Part shown: positions 10,862-22,700 of the stretch, piece after piece
How the letters are laid out: each line of letters starts with the position of its first letter
How positions within the stretch are numbered: the stretch's first letter is position 1
Source: Psilocybe azurescens
Taxonomy: Eukaryota > Basidiomycota > Agaricomycetes > Agaricales > Agrocybaceae
NCBI GenBank assembly: GCA_023853785.1
Contig: JAJIRX010000744.1
Span: 1-40,233, forward strand
Reading direction: 5' to 3'
DNA: 40,233 nt
Made by a program: the position numbers and the translations under genes
Notes under the pieces: model-generated
The model's database searches: none
What the model saw: only the letters and a program-made list of their open reading frames with translations
What the model was told of the DNA's origin: nothing

Positions 10862-12060
10862 TTGAAGCCGCCACAGTGCACACGCTGAGGTTGGAGGTCA
10901 ATGCGTTGGCGCGGAAAGCTTCTGCTTTTGCCTCTGCTTCTCCACCTCCTTTTCTGCTCCTGTTCCTGCGGCTGCTGAAATTCAACGTTTTAACCCCAAC
11001 CCCAATCCGCATCAGATCACCAACTCGAATCCCCCTGCCCAATCCCAACCCACCCCCACCTCCATAATACCCCACCTCCTCTCCTCCCTCTCCTCCCTGC
11101 CCGCCTTCAAACCGCGTCTCCTCACAGTTGCGCTCTCGCTGCACAAGATTCTGCATCATATCACGCACTTTGGCGTGGATTTATTAGATGTAGGGTGAGC
11201 ATAGCGCGCGGCGGATGTGGGCGTGGCGTCGGACTTTGTGTTTCCTGTAAGAGATTATGTGGGGGATCTGGTTTTGTAAGGGATTTGGGGTTGAAGGAGT
11301 GTGAAGGGGAAGGGGAGAGGAAGTTGGAGATCGGGCACAACCTCTACGCGCGAGTATGTACTGGAGTTCTCGCCGTTCGCGGATGCGTTCCGAGCTGTGC
11401 TTTGCTTTCCGCTACTTCACAGGGCAAGATGAAAGACGAGGAGGGCAAGGACAAGGAGCATAGGAGACCTATTTGCCCGTGCGCCGCCTGCTTGCCCATC
11501 GCGTGTGCCCCCTCTGAGCGGCTGCATCACGGCGTCGACGGGCCTGCGCATGCGTTCTCCGGTGAACGTGAACCCTCTTCAGAATCAGACAAAAAATACC
11601 GGAAACGAAAGCAAAAGAGACGCAAGGAAAAGAAAGAAAAAATGAAGTAAAGCACCGCTCGCGTACACGCGCGCGTACATGTCCCACCTCTTGCATACGC
11701 ACGAGATGTCTGCGCATGCGTTGTTAGTGCTGCATAATCTCGCGGTGCTGGATGCGTTCTTCGCGGGGGTTCGGGGTGTGGTTGCGTGCTCTTCGTGCTC
11801 TTCGCGCTCTGTGTCCTTTGCTGCGTCCTCGCTCCCTTCTTCTGCCCCTACCTCTACCTACTCTTCTTTTTCCTCGTCCTCGCTTCCCTCTGCTTCCACT
11901 CCTATACAAGACGAGACGACATCCGCATAGAACATGCCCATGACGTGGGAGAAAGAAGTCCGCCACACTCGCCACGACGTACTCATCCGACATGCGTGTC
12001 TTCGTGGACGGGGAGCGGAGGTAATTATAAGCATGTTCAGAGTACAACTCTGACGTCAAG
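10862..12060 (+). pseudogene. GC-rich coding-like fragments in shifting frames
   Basis: Segments read as plausible protein on the + strand but change frame: LLTVALSLHKILHHITHFGV (about 11120-11180), DVGVASDFVFPVRDYVGDLV (about 11212-11272), YVLEFSPFADAFRAVL (about 11353-11400) and HALLVLHNLAVLDAFFAGV (about 11714-11770). They are separated by Lys/Glu- or Ser-rich low-complexity stretches. CpG content is clearly higher than in neighbouring DNA. I cannot name the family. It may be a decayed gene, or a real multi-exon gene with sequence errors. Long frames on the other strand (Gly-rich, 10770-11168) look like shadows. Confidence 0.35.
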
Positions 12061-14300
12061 GGGCAATTGTCGTGGGAATGATATATCGGCGAATGGCGGA
12101 GAATTTAGTTTGCTGCCACTGTCGCACGCCTTTTCAAACCAGTCACCCTTCAACAGCCTTTCGCTTCCTTTGAACAATTTATTCACTCATTTTTGGACCT
12201 TTCCTATCGCACGTTTTCTCTCATGAACCACTGTTCGTCTTCGGATCCGTTCATCATTGTCAGCGGAGAAGACCCTGGCTGCTACTGGAACCTTCTTTTC
12301 GCATTACCCCTATACAATAACCTTACAATTGGAGCAAATATTGAGGCCTGGATCGATGCCATTAGCTATTCTCTAACTGCTCATTCTCCGTGCCGATAGC
12401 TCCAGAAATTTTACAGACGGCGACGCGCAACAAGGCTTCTTTGTTGAAACCATTGCTGTTCGGGGGTCTCTACCTCTGTAACTAGCTGGATTGTTAAAAA
12501 TATGTACAGTCGTCCTTACTAGCTGGTACATCTGACATCGTCAACCTCACAAGGCATTTTTACAATGATAAAAGAGTTATTTCGTACAATAATAGATCTG
12601 AGGTGCGTAGATTTCGGGCTCCCTTATGCTGATATACCTTCAACACAGTTATATATGTGTGAAACGATCAACTTGCCAATTGAACATGTAGGGCTCGGTT
12701 CATCACGTATTTCAGCATCGACCAATTTCGCGGAGTAGATCACCTCTCTATGCACGGAGATGCTATATTACACAGCTTTTTCAATCTGCGTAGTCGAATC
12801 ATCGTATGCTTGGTGGGATTGTCATCCAGGCTCCTGGGGAGCTTCGTATGTATTCACTGAACCGGAGAAATGCGATTTCCTTCGTCTTCTATCTGCGTAT
12901 AATTTAATTCGTCAAAATAGATCGGCTAAGGTTTTAGGCTTGGTTGAATATTAAATATAGGCGTGACTTCTTACACAGGTGTTACCATTAAGCAGCTTAA
13001 TCACCAAAAGCTGGGGTGACCCCAAGTCTCCATTGTCATTATCAAAGCGGAACAAATGGCTCTGTATCAGCCCTGAAACAATCCTCCTGTTAATTAATGT
13101 CTTGTGCAGCAATCGTGCCGACGCGTACACGGAGTGCCGAAAAAACCGATGCTCGCTCATGTTTTAGTTGCGACAAGTTTGGGGTCGGAATCAGACCTAA
13201 TTCACCCTACTGTAGCCGGTGGCGGTGACAAGAGGCATGGAAGATACTCTAACGCGTCAGTGGCAAAGATGACCGCTCTCCGACGAAATTACGTTCTCCT
13301 CTTGACCAACCTTACAGACGTTCGATTTTAGTGCATTTGTAAACATAGGTTTTGGGAATACGATGGCTCTATTCATATTCAATGCAGAGCAAAGACTAGT
13401 ACGCGATGATACTCACAAAGATTGAACCACATGGGTAAGTCAAGAACAATGAGAACGTGTTAAGAGCTTAGAGCTAGAGCTACCACTTACTTTACGTAAT
13501 TTAAAAAGGCTAGTACCATTGATCATCATTGCTCGAGCACGGCTAGGAGAGATACAAGTTCATTGGGTTGTTTTCATTGACAATTTCAGGGAGTTACTTA
13601 CTCTGTCACATGTCTGCTCCATTTCGTAAATGACAGGATTAATATGGGAAGAACCTCCACGTTCTGTATATATCGGTGGATCGATCATGATATCACTGGC
13701 CAATACTTATAATGGAAGATGCCTGAAAGTCTTTTGGCTGCAAGGGCTTCTAGACGCAGGGAACGTTCCTTGACTGTTCCTTAACACCGGCCCGCCATAT
13801 CCCCATTACAAAAATTACAAGCATTCATTAGCAGTCGTGCCCCTGCTTAAAATAGCACTAATAATGACACCCTCATCGAAGTATCAGACATGCATCACGA
13901 TGGGATAAGGTGGTCCAAAGTCATTTTGTGCGATTATCCAAGTCCCTGGGATCAGAACATGTCAAATTCGGGAAGCCATCCATTGGCGATTAACACGCCT
14001 TTGCCTCTTTTTGACAAATCAACCAACACGCCAATATACAAGAATGTGGAAAGAAGAAAGCAACGACCCCGCGGTTGATTCATTTTGGAGTATAAACGAT
14101 CCGCAATTCCTCTCCGTTGGGAAGGAAATAATGAATTGGTCGATCCCCGGAATGGAATGGTGGCAATATGCCTCTGAATACTCCGTGACAGTTTGGGGTC
14201 CCCAGAACTTTCCAAGCTTCCATTACCAAACTCACGACTGTGTCAATAAGCGATCTCATCACCTTCTGTAATAATAATAAGTGGTTGAAGAGCCTCAGAA
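12061..14300. other. No recognisable gene
   Basis: Only short open frames without domain-like content. I see no tRNA and no clear repeat. Confidence 0.4.
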
Positions 14301-14304
14301 ATGG

Positions 14305-14311
14305 TATATAA
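14305..14311 (+). promoter_or_regulatory. TATA box of the secreted-protein gene
   Basis: TATATAA lies 70 bp before the ATG at 14381, in GGTATATAAGGC, at normal fungal spacing. The leader that follows is short and rich in C/A (CAACATCACTCATCCACTCA). Confidence 0.6.
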
Positions 14312-14380
14312 GGCTTGCTAAATCGTCAGTCAACATCACTCATCCACTCAGATAGTTAAACGCACTCGCTCTCAATCACA

Positions 14381-15284
14381 ATGAACTTCACCGCCAGCTT
14401 CCTCGCTCTTCTCGCTGCTGCGCAGTCAATCGCTGCATTCCCCTTCGGAGTCTCTGAGTCTGCAGTACGATGACCTCGTTAAATTGCTTCTGTGGGCAGC
14501 GTCATTGATAGCACTTCGCTTAGGACCTTGTTGCTCCCGTCCCAGTCACCAAGCTGGTTTGCGATGGAGATTCCTTCAAGTGCACTGCCAGCCTCGTGAG
14601 TTGTAGTCATCTGGTTTTGCAATGTTTAACTAACCATATCATAAAGGACTTCGGAGACGGTCGATGGGTCGCTCAGTGGAACACCGCCGTGTTCCACACT
14701 GGCCTCTTCGGTGGCATCGATCACAAGGAGACCATTGTAAGAGTTTATAAAATATGGAACACGAAAGAAATGCTCATATTCTCATAGGCTAACATGGCCC
14801 TGGCGCCTGTCCCCGTCACTGAGCTCAACTGTGACGGTGACACCTTCCAGTGCACTGCTAACTTGGTACACTCATGCTCATCATTGACATTGTTCAGAAC
14901 GATAATCTGACTGAACTGCTTGATAAATAGGACTTCGGTGACGGCCGATGGGTTGCTCAATGGAGCTCCAGTGTCTTCCACCAAGGCTTTGCTGGCGCGG
15001 TAAGAGCTGGCGCTAGTTGATCACCAGAGCAGGACACTGATTGTAGTAATTATTTTACTATATTAGAAAGCCGACTTGGCCCCTGTCCCGGTCACCAAGC
15101 TCACTTGCGATGGCGATACCTTCAAGTGCACTGCTAACTTGGTAAGTCTGAGCATGAAGCATATCAGTCACTTGAAACTTACTCTTGTGGGTAGAAATTC
15201 GGCGACAACAATTGGGTTGCCCAGTGGGGAACCTCTGTTTTCCACACCAGCAACGGCGCCAAGGCCAGCTTCTTGAAGCAGTAA
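14381..15284 (+). CDS. Small secreted protein of three tandem exon-pair modules
   Basis: Seven exons, every junction phase 0: 14381-14464, 14524-14595, 14647-14736, 14788-14865, 14931-14999, 15067-15141, 15195-15284 (185 residues). Exon 1 is a signal peptide (MNFTASFLALLAAAQSIA, cut likely just after). Each of the three modules then uses two exons. The first exon of each pair gives APVPVTKL-x-CDGDxFxCTA(N/S)L; the second gives (D/K)FGDxxWVAQWxxxVFH. Each module thus has one C-x6-C pair and a WVAQW core, for six cysteines in all. Introns are 51-67 nt, at the same place in each module. The gene has a TATA box and intact splice sites. It resembles no family I can name; a small beta-rich secreted effector or cell-wall protein is a guess. 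No frame breaks occur. Confidence 0.92.
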
Positions 15285-16814
15285 GCGCGTACACATGGAA
15301 CATATTGGAAGAGCCCGTAACTTCTATAGCCGCAATATTTGAATCCCAGAAGTCTTAACCGAAATGTCCTTATCAATGAATATAACGTGTACTGTTTATC
15401 ACCATTTGAAATTAGTCAACCAATGAGCGCCTTCTCGGCGCTTGTTTACTCTGACATAGCGCTCGAATGTGAGAACCGGTTATTTACCTGCCATGACAGT
15501 CTATGTGATATCTCTGGCCAGTCAGAAGCACTGAATTCCTGGAATAGAACTCGTTTGACAGATTGACTTGAAGGCGCCATCTCCCTGCAGGGGTGTCTGT
15601 CGGCAAAGCACTTTTTCGTAAAATTTTTGTGTCGTGATTCTGACATAGAGTTTCTCGGGAAGAAATAAGGCAGCAACGAACGTTGGAAGGAATCGAGACA
15701 AGAAAAGAGTGTGGAAAGAGTCCAAAAGAGTCACTTTAAATAAGTAGTTGAGCTCGACCCGTTGCGTGAGTCTGAGGGCCTGGCAGAACTGAGCGTAATC
15801 GCTTGGCTTCACATACTTCTGAACGAAGTCCGTTCACTGCGTGAGAGTCTGAATCGAGTCTCGACTTGGTCTCGACCTCTCGGAGCTCGAACTTGGAAAG
15901 TTGGCAGTCTCGACATCGCACGACTAGCTACGACTAGTGATTAGAAAACACGTGCTCCGTGACCGTGCCACGGCCCACTGCCTTTTTTTTTCCATGTTCC
16001 ATCTTCACGCGTCACGAACTCTGCTACAAGTTTTATAAACCCGACCATTCGATTCAAATGCTCACACAATAGAGAACGGAGGGAGATGTGGTTGAAAAAG
16101 GCTAGTACTTGCACCATTTGCAGATTCATCTTGAGTGGCACTTTGAACCTCCCTCCCGCCAAGGGGTATCAAAACAGCCAAGTAGGCTTTGTCGAATATT
16201 ATCCATGGAGCTCTGGCACGCATAGTTGTGCTAACCTCCCATACCACAAGACAACATTTGGAAACCCGCGCACGGCGCATGCGGAATCTGTCGAGACGGT
16301 GAGCCTGGCATACGAATACGGCGATTGTGTTGGGAAGGTTGCATTCCAGACTGCGAAAGTTGTAGGTGGCTTGACGAACAATTGTGGATTCTGTGGCCAG
16401 ACTGGTTCATGAATAGCGAGTATGTGCAGAAGAGCTGTCGATGTTCCAAAAAGGATGTTATTTTAGTCTTAGACAATTCAATGTGCCTACATTTCATCTG
16501 AACTTACCAAGGAATGGTCTGAGCTTATGGCTCTTTCGGATTCTGTGCCTTCCAAGGACCACCTGATCAGACAATGAGAAATAATAAGATGGGCATTCTC
16601 ATTCTGAACATATTCTAAAAACTTTCTAAGAGAGTGATGTGATGGGGTATTGAACTTTCTATGACGAAGTGATGTGAGTATGAGTCAAATGCAGGGGATT
16701 ACAGAATTAAAAACAAATGATGAAGCAATCTATAGGTAACAGCTGAACAAAGAAAGACGAAAAAGAATGAAAAGAATGAATGAAAAGACGAACGACAGAA
16801 AAGAAGAGGGGATA
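15285..16814. other. No convincing gene
   Basis: A 108-codon frame at 16086-16412 (+) has four clustered cysteines near its end (NNCGFCGQ) but no recognisable domain and no supporting splice structure. The rest holds only short frames. Confidence 0.35.
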
Positions 16815-18141
16815 TCAAGGAAAATCCATATCGAAAACCAGAGTGACGCCTTTCGATCGCGCCACGGGTAGTTGTTCCATTAATATCATTTTGGCGGGCT
16901 GCTTCATAAAATTCGCAGGCCGTGCGCGAAACACGACGCTCCTTAATCCATCGAACTCCGGTTTTGAAAGCACCGAGTCCAGAGCAAGCCAATCGCTTCC
17001 ACACCCGACGAGCTCCACGGCTTTGAAGAACATGCACTCAATCACAAGCTCGCGGAAGTGGTACCCCGATGAGACCTGCGCCAGCAACGCGAGAAGTGCA
17101 GCGAAAATGGGCTGGTCCTCCGAGTGGAAGTTCACAAGGAATTGGAGCGTTTCCAAGCGATGTAGAATCCTGATGTCGATGGGAGCCGGAGGGACTATAC
17201 ACAGAACGGAAGGGTCGTGGTTATTTTTATTCCTGAGGCGGCGATAGATGTGAGGATGTCCACTTACTATTTGCAGCGGTGCGCGTGCGCGTGGCAGGCC
17301 GCCATTCTAATTCAGTGATAGTTTTGGCGGCCCATTGCATCAGACTCCACAACTCATTAATCATCTCCTCATCCTTGTCGTCCACCTGGGCCACCCGCAA
17401 GATTCTGAGCGAAGGGCGAGGATATAGATCCAGAAGATTTCGGAGGACATGCAGAGTCGCCGCGGACACGGACTTGATAACCAGAGACTCCAGTCTTGGG
17501 ATCGGGATCGTCGCCAAATTGAGCGCGACGCCGAGTGACGAGGTCAGGTAGAGATCGTGCACTTTGAGATCGTTAAGCTCGAGACGCCTGATTGTAGCCA
17601 GGGTGACGAAGAGCGTCGGTGGGAAGTCGTGGATGTGGTTGAGCGAGAATGAGATTATGGATGGTCGTTGGGCGAGCTGGATGAGGGAACGCCGGATGCA
17701 TGGGCTGAAAGCTGTCCAGGTCGGCGTGCCAGTGTTGATCTTCAGCGAAAATGAATGCAAATTGGGAAGATAGTCCAGCAGATCGCAGATGCTATCCTCC
17801 GTCGCCAACCACAGCCAATCTTCGTCCTTATTCCACACATACGTATCCACGAGACGGAGGTCTTTCACGTATTCACGGAACTTGGGCGTGGTGGAAACGA
17901 TATAGAAGAATCGTCGGTAGTATTCCTCGCCAGACATGCATTTGTCTGCAAGATCGATGATATGGAAAAGGTTTTTCTGGCACCGGTGGACAAAGCGGCG
18001 AGAAGTAAGTGAGATGTTGCGAAGCGTGCTCTTGTCGTTTTGCGCGGCGATTTCATCGATTATAAGTTCGATTATCTCCAGAGGGAGTTCGAGGGTTGAT
18101 TCATGATAAGTTAAGGCCATCGGTGGGCAGTAAAATGACAC
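16815..18141 (-). CDS. F-box protein
   Basis: Two exons: 18141-17268 and 17194-16815, joined over a 73-nt GTAAGT...TATAG intron at phase 1, giving 417 residues. The N-terminus carries an F-box ([18 protein letters not shown], then [15 protein letters not shown] at about residues 17-60), expected to bind Skp1 in an SCF ubiquitin ligase. The rest has leucine-rich, alternating hydrophobic segments ([32 protein letters not shown]), as in the irregular LRR-like tails of Agaricomycete F-box proteins. A second Met, seven codons on, is an alternative start. The C-terminus ends [10 protein letters not shown]. The gene is intact. Its substrate cannot be told from sequence. The next gene is a BTB protein, so two ubiquitin-ligase adaptors are neighbours. 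Confidence 0.85.
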
Positions 18142-18788
18142 CCTGTAATTCGATACAACTGGGTGTTAGTCGCACTTTCTTTGCTGGTCTAGTGACAGAT
18201 TACCGGCAAGGACATGTGTGTATAAACCTCCTAACAACCAATGGGTATCGACTGGAGTTGGTTTCGGAGGTGTTAGGTGAAAGAAGGGATGCACAACTGA
18301 GCACTGAGTGGTCGAGGCCGTTCACAAAATAAGCCAGGAAGAGGATTGCGTTAGTCAGTTAAAGTGAAATTTTAGTTACGTAAGAATTATCGGATGCTAT
18401 AGCTTCGCCACAAAGAACCGACATCGTCCAGATCGTCCCCTCAGGGTGAGACTGAGTAAGATTTAGGTAGAGAGCAAAATTAATTCGAGGGGCCTGACGG
18501 AGCTTTAAGAACCTTCTGCATAACCCATCAATTAGGGTACAGCTTCAGCTCCATACATAGCCTACACATATTTATTTTCATCCCCAATCATCCACACGTC
18601 GCCCCCAATCTACATGTGATAGAGCCTGTATCTCCACGCGGACGTAAGACGGAGGAACCAAGGGACAACTCTATCGATCCAAAAAGATGCAAGGATTCCG
18701 AGTCGGCCAAGGTAAGTATAGCTACGAAACAGGATTTTTGTCGAGCGGAAAACCGCTCCAGCTATCCGAGATATATTAGTTGGTTTGT
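18142..18788. other. Upstream region of the F-box gene
   Basis: No gene seen. It holds the promoter side of the F-box gene and ends at the TG...CA element. Confidence 0.4.
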
Positions 18789-19019
18789 TGAAAGCCTGGC
18801 GTCGCCAGGCTCACTGAGAGTCACGCGGAAAATGACAGGACCACGGTATATCGATAGAACGACTGATTGGCTACAGGTGTGTACGGTGCATAATGTCTAA
18901 TGTGTAAGAGAGAAGGTGTCGAAGGAATGGGTTGGGGATCGCGGTCACGTGTACGTAAATGTAGAAGATAAGATAATATGGAAAGGGGCTGTGGTGAGAC
19001 TGTGGACGCCAGGCTTACA
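18789..19019 (-). mobile_element. 231-bp TG...CA element, copy 1 (solo-LTR-like or MITE)
   Basis: Ends TGAAAGCCTGGCGTC ... GACGCCAGGCTTACA form ~15-bp terminal inverted repeats. It is flanked by a 5-bp target duplication TTTGT (18784-18788 and 19020-19024). It is about 92 percent identical by eye to copy 2, in reverse orientation. An inner palindrome AGCCTGGCG-T-CGCCAGGCT lies at one end. TG/CA ends plus a 5-bp duplication are typical of LTR elements; the long inverted ends are more MITE-like. It has no coding capacity. Confidence 0.85.
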
Positions 19020-19784
19020 TTTGTCACCGGTATGATCTCTTGCCCGCTCTTTCTTTGCTTCAGCACTCATCAGTATATTCCTCTGTACTCGCACATACCT
19101 GAGAGGGAATAAAACTCCTAGGACACGTACCAGACCGAGGTACGACGTGTAAGGTGTGGTGAGGGGTGACTAGGAACGTATTCATATTATCGTGAACGTC
19201 ACTCAACAAAAAATTCACCCATGACATCGAAGCTGTCTACGAGAGACTGAGCAACGTATGGTCCAGGACTCTCGCATTAAGCGCTAAGATGGAGCCAGAG
19301 TGACGCGCACCAGACGCAACACCGAAGACAATTGAGGGAAACACAAATCAAATCTGATAATTGCCTTGGTAAAATCACTGAGAGTGCGACCAGGCCTTGC
19401 ACTCAGTGATGGTGCGAGAAGATGGCAATGAGAAGCATTTAATGAGAGAACGTAGAGGAAACAATAGGACTACTAGGGTGCATCAGTCAGACATGTTACG
19501 TGCATAGTGAGGGGTATCTAGGAGCATAGCCGCTGCCTAGGCTCCACTGCTGTGAATACATGCAAGGCGATGACAGCGGTGTAGCTCGTGTTGGGAATTA
19601 GGACAAAGAATCAGTCGGATGAAGAACTTTGAGAGTGTACAAACAGAATCAGTGTGTAAACAAATTCTACTGCCACTGACGATGCACCAAGCTGTAGAAT
19701 CTCCGCAAAAACATTGACATTGCTACAAGTTGGTATGGTACATCTGATTTCCTGTTTAAAAGTGCTCGGTTTGACCGCTCGTTC

Positions 19785-22700
19785 TCAATCAGCTTCATTT
19801 CCTGCATCCGCTCTCAACGCTTGCAAAATATTTCCGTGCATCCTTTCAAATCTCTCCAGCTCTTCCACAAGCATTTGGGCGTTGTACGTCTTGGCCTGTT
19901 CGAGGACTGATGCATGTCAGCTAATAGAGGCGCAGTTTCGCAAGAGGACCAGACTTACGCGTGTCAAACTGGTGTGGTAAGCGTTGAATCATATCGTGTT
20001 TGTGTATTATCTCCCACTGTATCTTCTCCTTTAAATCTTTCATGTCCCACTCTTCAGCGACAGAAAGAAGCTCGAGTAGATCGCGCATCAATCGGGATAG
20101 CACTTGCTCGTCCTCCGTCGGAGTGGAAAGCTCAAACTCCCCAGTATATACGAAATCTGGCATAATCAATCAGATCACTCGTTATCGTCAAGAGCTTCTC
20201 ATAAATGCTCACCAAGAACAGCTTTCGCGCCAAAGGCGGATCCAAAGAAAGAGATAGCGTCATTATCGACGCTGCTCCATGTCTGTAGAGTAAGAATATG
20301 GGGGAGGGCGACTGCCAGCACAACGCGGTGGGCCCTCAGTTGGGCACTGTCCACCACTACGTCCTCTATAACCTCCCTACCAGGACCGAGATGAGGAGCA
20401 GTGATACTGACTTCGTCTTCGTCAAGTACGCTTTCACGAGATGTTCCTAGAGAAGTGACTTCTACTGATTGAATCGAGGAAGCGGCTCCGGTTGGGATGA
20501 GAACGACGTCTGTGAATTGGCCGGACAATCGTAACTTGTTGAATCCGTCTTTCCATTGTCGAACACTGGCTTCTGTGGAGGAAGCAGAAGGTGGAGGAAG
20601 GTTCTCTAATTTCTGTCTCCTCTTCATAGCTTGACATCCGGCAGCGAGAAGAAGGGGTTCGAAAGATCCCAGGAACTCTCGTACATATTTGATAGGCCTG
20701 ACGTCATACTGAAGATTTAACACGAGTTCTTTCCCAGACGCCCACTTTCCGCTCCATGATTCGATAGTCGGGTCATCGACGTTCAAAAAGATCTTTTCGT
20801 TTTCGATTTCTTGGAGGTGCACCCGAGCCTCGTTTGCATTTGCGCTTAACCATTGGTAGGTGGCTTTGATATCAGACAGCAACGTAAGGTCCCCAGGATG
20901 GTCGTTCGCGATTACAACAGTAAGGATCTTAAGATGCGCTACCTAGTGTATTGAATTAGTCAGAATGACGCCTATTCAAAGATACAACTATGCGTAAAAA
21001 TCACTCACCACCTCACGGGCCGCTGGGACTCCTAGTTTCGGATTGACAGTAACGACCTGGTTGCTTGGTTCCGACAAGAAGAGAGCTCGTTGTGTCCAGG
21101 CAATGGGCTCGAATTTCGACAGGACAAACTGAGATGGCGCAAGAATCTCAGGAAGATCTTCGGCACAATAGTGAGCTTGAACATGATACGAGACCCCTTG
21201 TCGTCTCACTGCCTTCTTTGAACAAATTGTATGGCATCCAAGGTCGTCCAATTTGCTCCAACGGTGTTCCAAACCAAGGGAGGCACGGAAGTCTGATAGG
21301 CTGTGAACGCACTTGCCGACATTTGGCACACATATTGCCAGTTGTCGCTGTTGGGTCCATAAGCCTGAAAGGCTCCAGAGACTGCATTTGCACAATGTTG
21401 AAATGTATCAAATGTCACTTGGTGGACGAGTCCCAGACCTCGTAGCTGAGGAAGGAATTCTCGGAAGTCGGAATGGATAAACGACGGTCTCGGAGTGAAT
21501 TTCAATGTCATCGCAAATAGTCCATTTGTATCGTCGTACAAATCCTCAACAGACCTTAGATGGCCATGCTGGTCCGGAACACCGAGTCCAATGGATGTTA
21601 ATCGTAGCGTGGGGAGCGCAGCATCGAGCGTAGAAACCTCTTCATATCCCTCTAATTGCCCGTTCAATTTCAGCTGTGTCGGAAGGGTGATTACGGCCAT
21701 GATCCCGAAGGGTGATAAAGTCGCATTTTTGTTACCAACGCAAAGTTCAAGAATGATTGAGAGCTCCGCAGACCACGCAGCCAAGATAATATTTTCGTTT
21801 AGAAATGGGAAAACGTGCGAGATGTCAACATGAGAAGGAAGAACGACGATGTCAGCGGCAGAACGCCGTCGCGCAGTTCCATTCTGATAGGCACTCCATA
21901 TCGGTAACTGAGCCCACTGCGCCTTGGTGATAGGCGTTTCCTCAAGCATTTTTTCCAGGCCTTGAGTGTTGAAGGCAACTCCCGTTGGACCCACTCGGAG
22001 AATTTATCAACTAAATCAGCTGATAGATCGTCAAACAGATGAATGCCTTTGGCGTAGATACACTGAAGGACGTTGTCCAAGAAATTCGGAAAGCGTTTCT
22101 CAAGAAAAGATTGAAGGGTCGAATTTCGAGGGGGCATAACAAGACCGATATGTAGGGATTGTAAGATCTTGCTCAGCCATGGATATAGGACGCTGCTGTG
22201 ACGTAAACCATAGACAACGAGACGAGGGGAACACTGCGTCAAAGAAATTGCCGACGTGCTACCTTCGATCAACAACATGGATCTACTTGCAAGTGCATTG
22301 AGGCTTGGTGGACCGGGAAGCGTGTCATAATACGTATCCCAGAAACTCTGGATCCATTGTGGTTTCTGTTTGGCCGTGAGAGTTCGCAGTTCGTTGTCGA
22401 TCAGGTTTATCACGTTGTGGCCCGTGAGACTAGCTACATTCACGGTGTCATCGGTTATCAGGCGCTGCATGGTCTCTTCACTATATCCATGCGCAACGAA
22501 TACTGAAGACGAGAAGAATGACGCATGTTGAGGATTTTCGGAGTGGAAGACAGGATCCTGCGCTTGTCCAGGAATTGGTATTACGTCCAAATATGAGGTT
22601 AGACGCAGTAATGGTAAGCCAACAAGAGATGGCTCGTCCCGTATGTAGTCGAGATATATGAGGAAATGTTCGCGTTTCAAACTCGAGGCTCCGAGAGAGA

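Noticed and set aside
10770..11168. 132-codon Gly-rich frame on the - strand
   Set aside because: Composition follows the C-rich + strand; the opposite strand has better protein-like fragments.
16086..16412. 108-codon + frame with clustered cysteines
   Set aside because: No domain, no splice support, and an equally open frame on the other strand.
17279..18056. Several + and - frames across the F-box gene
   Set aside because: Antisense and off-frame shadows of the spliced F-box gene.
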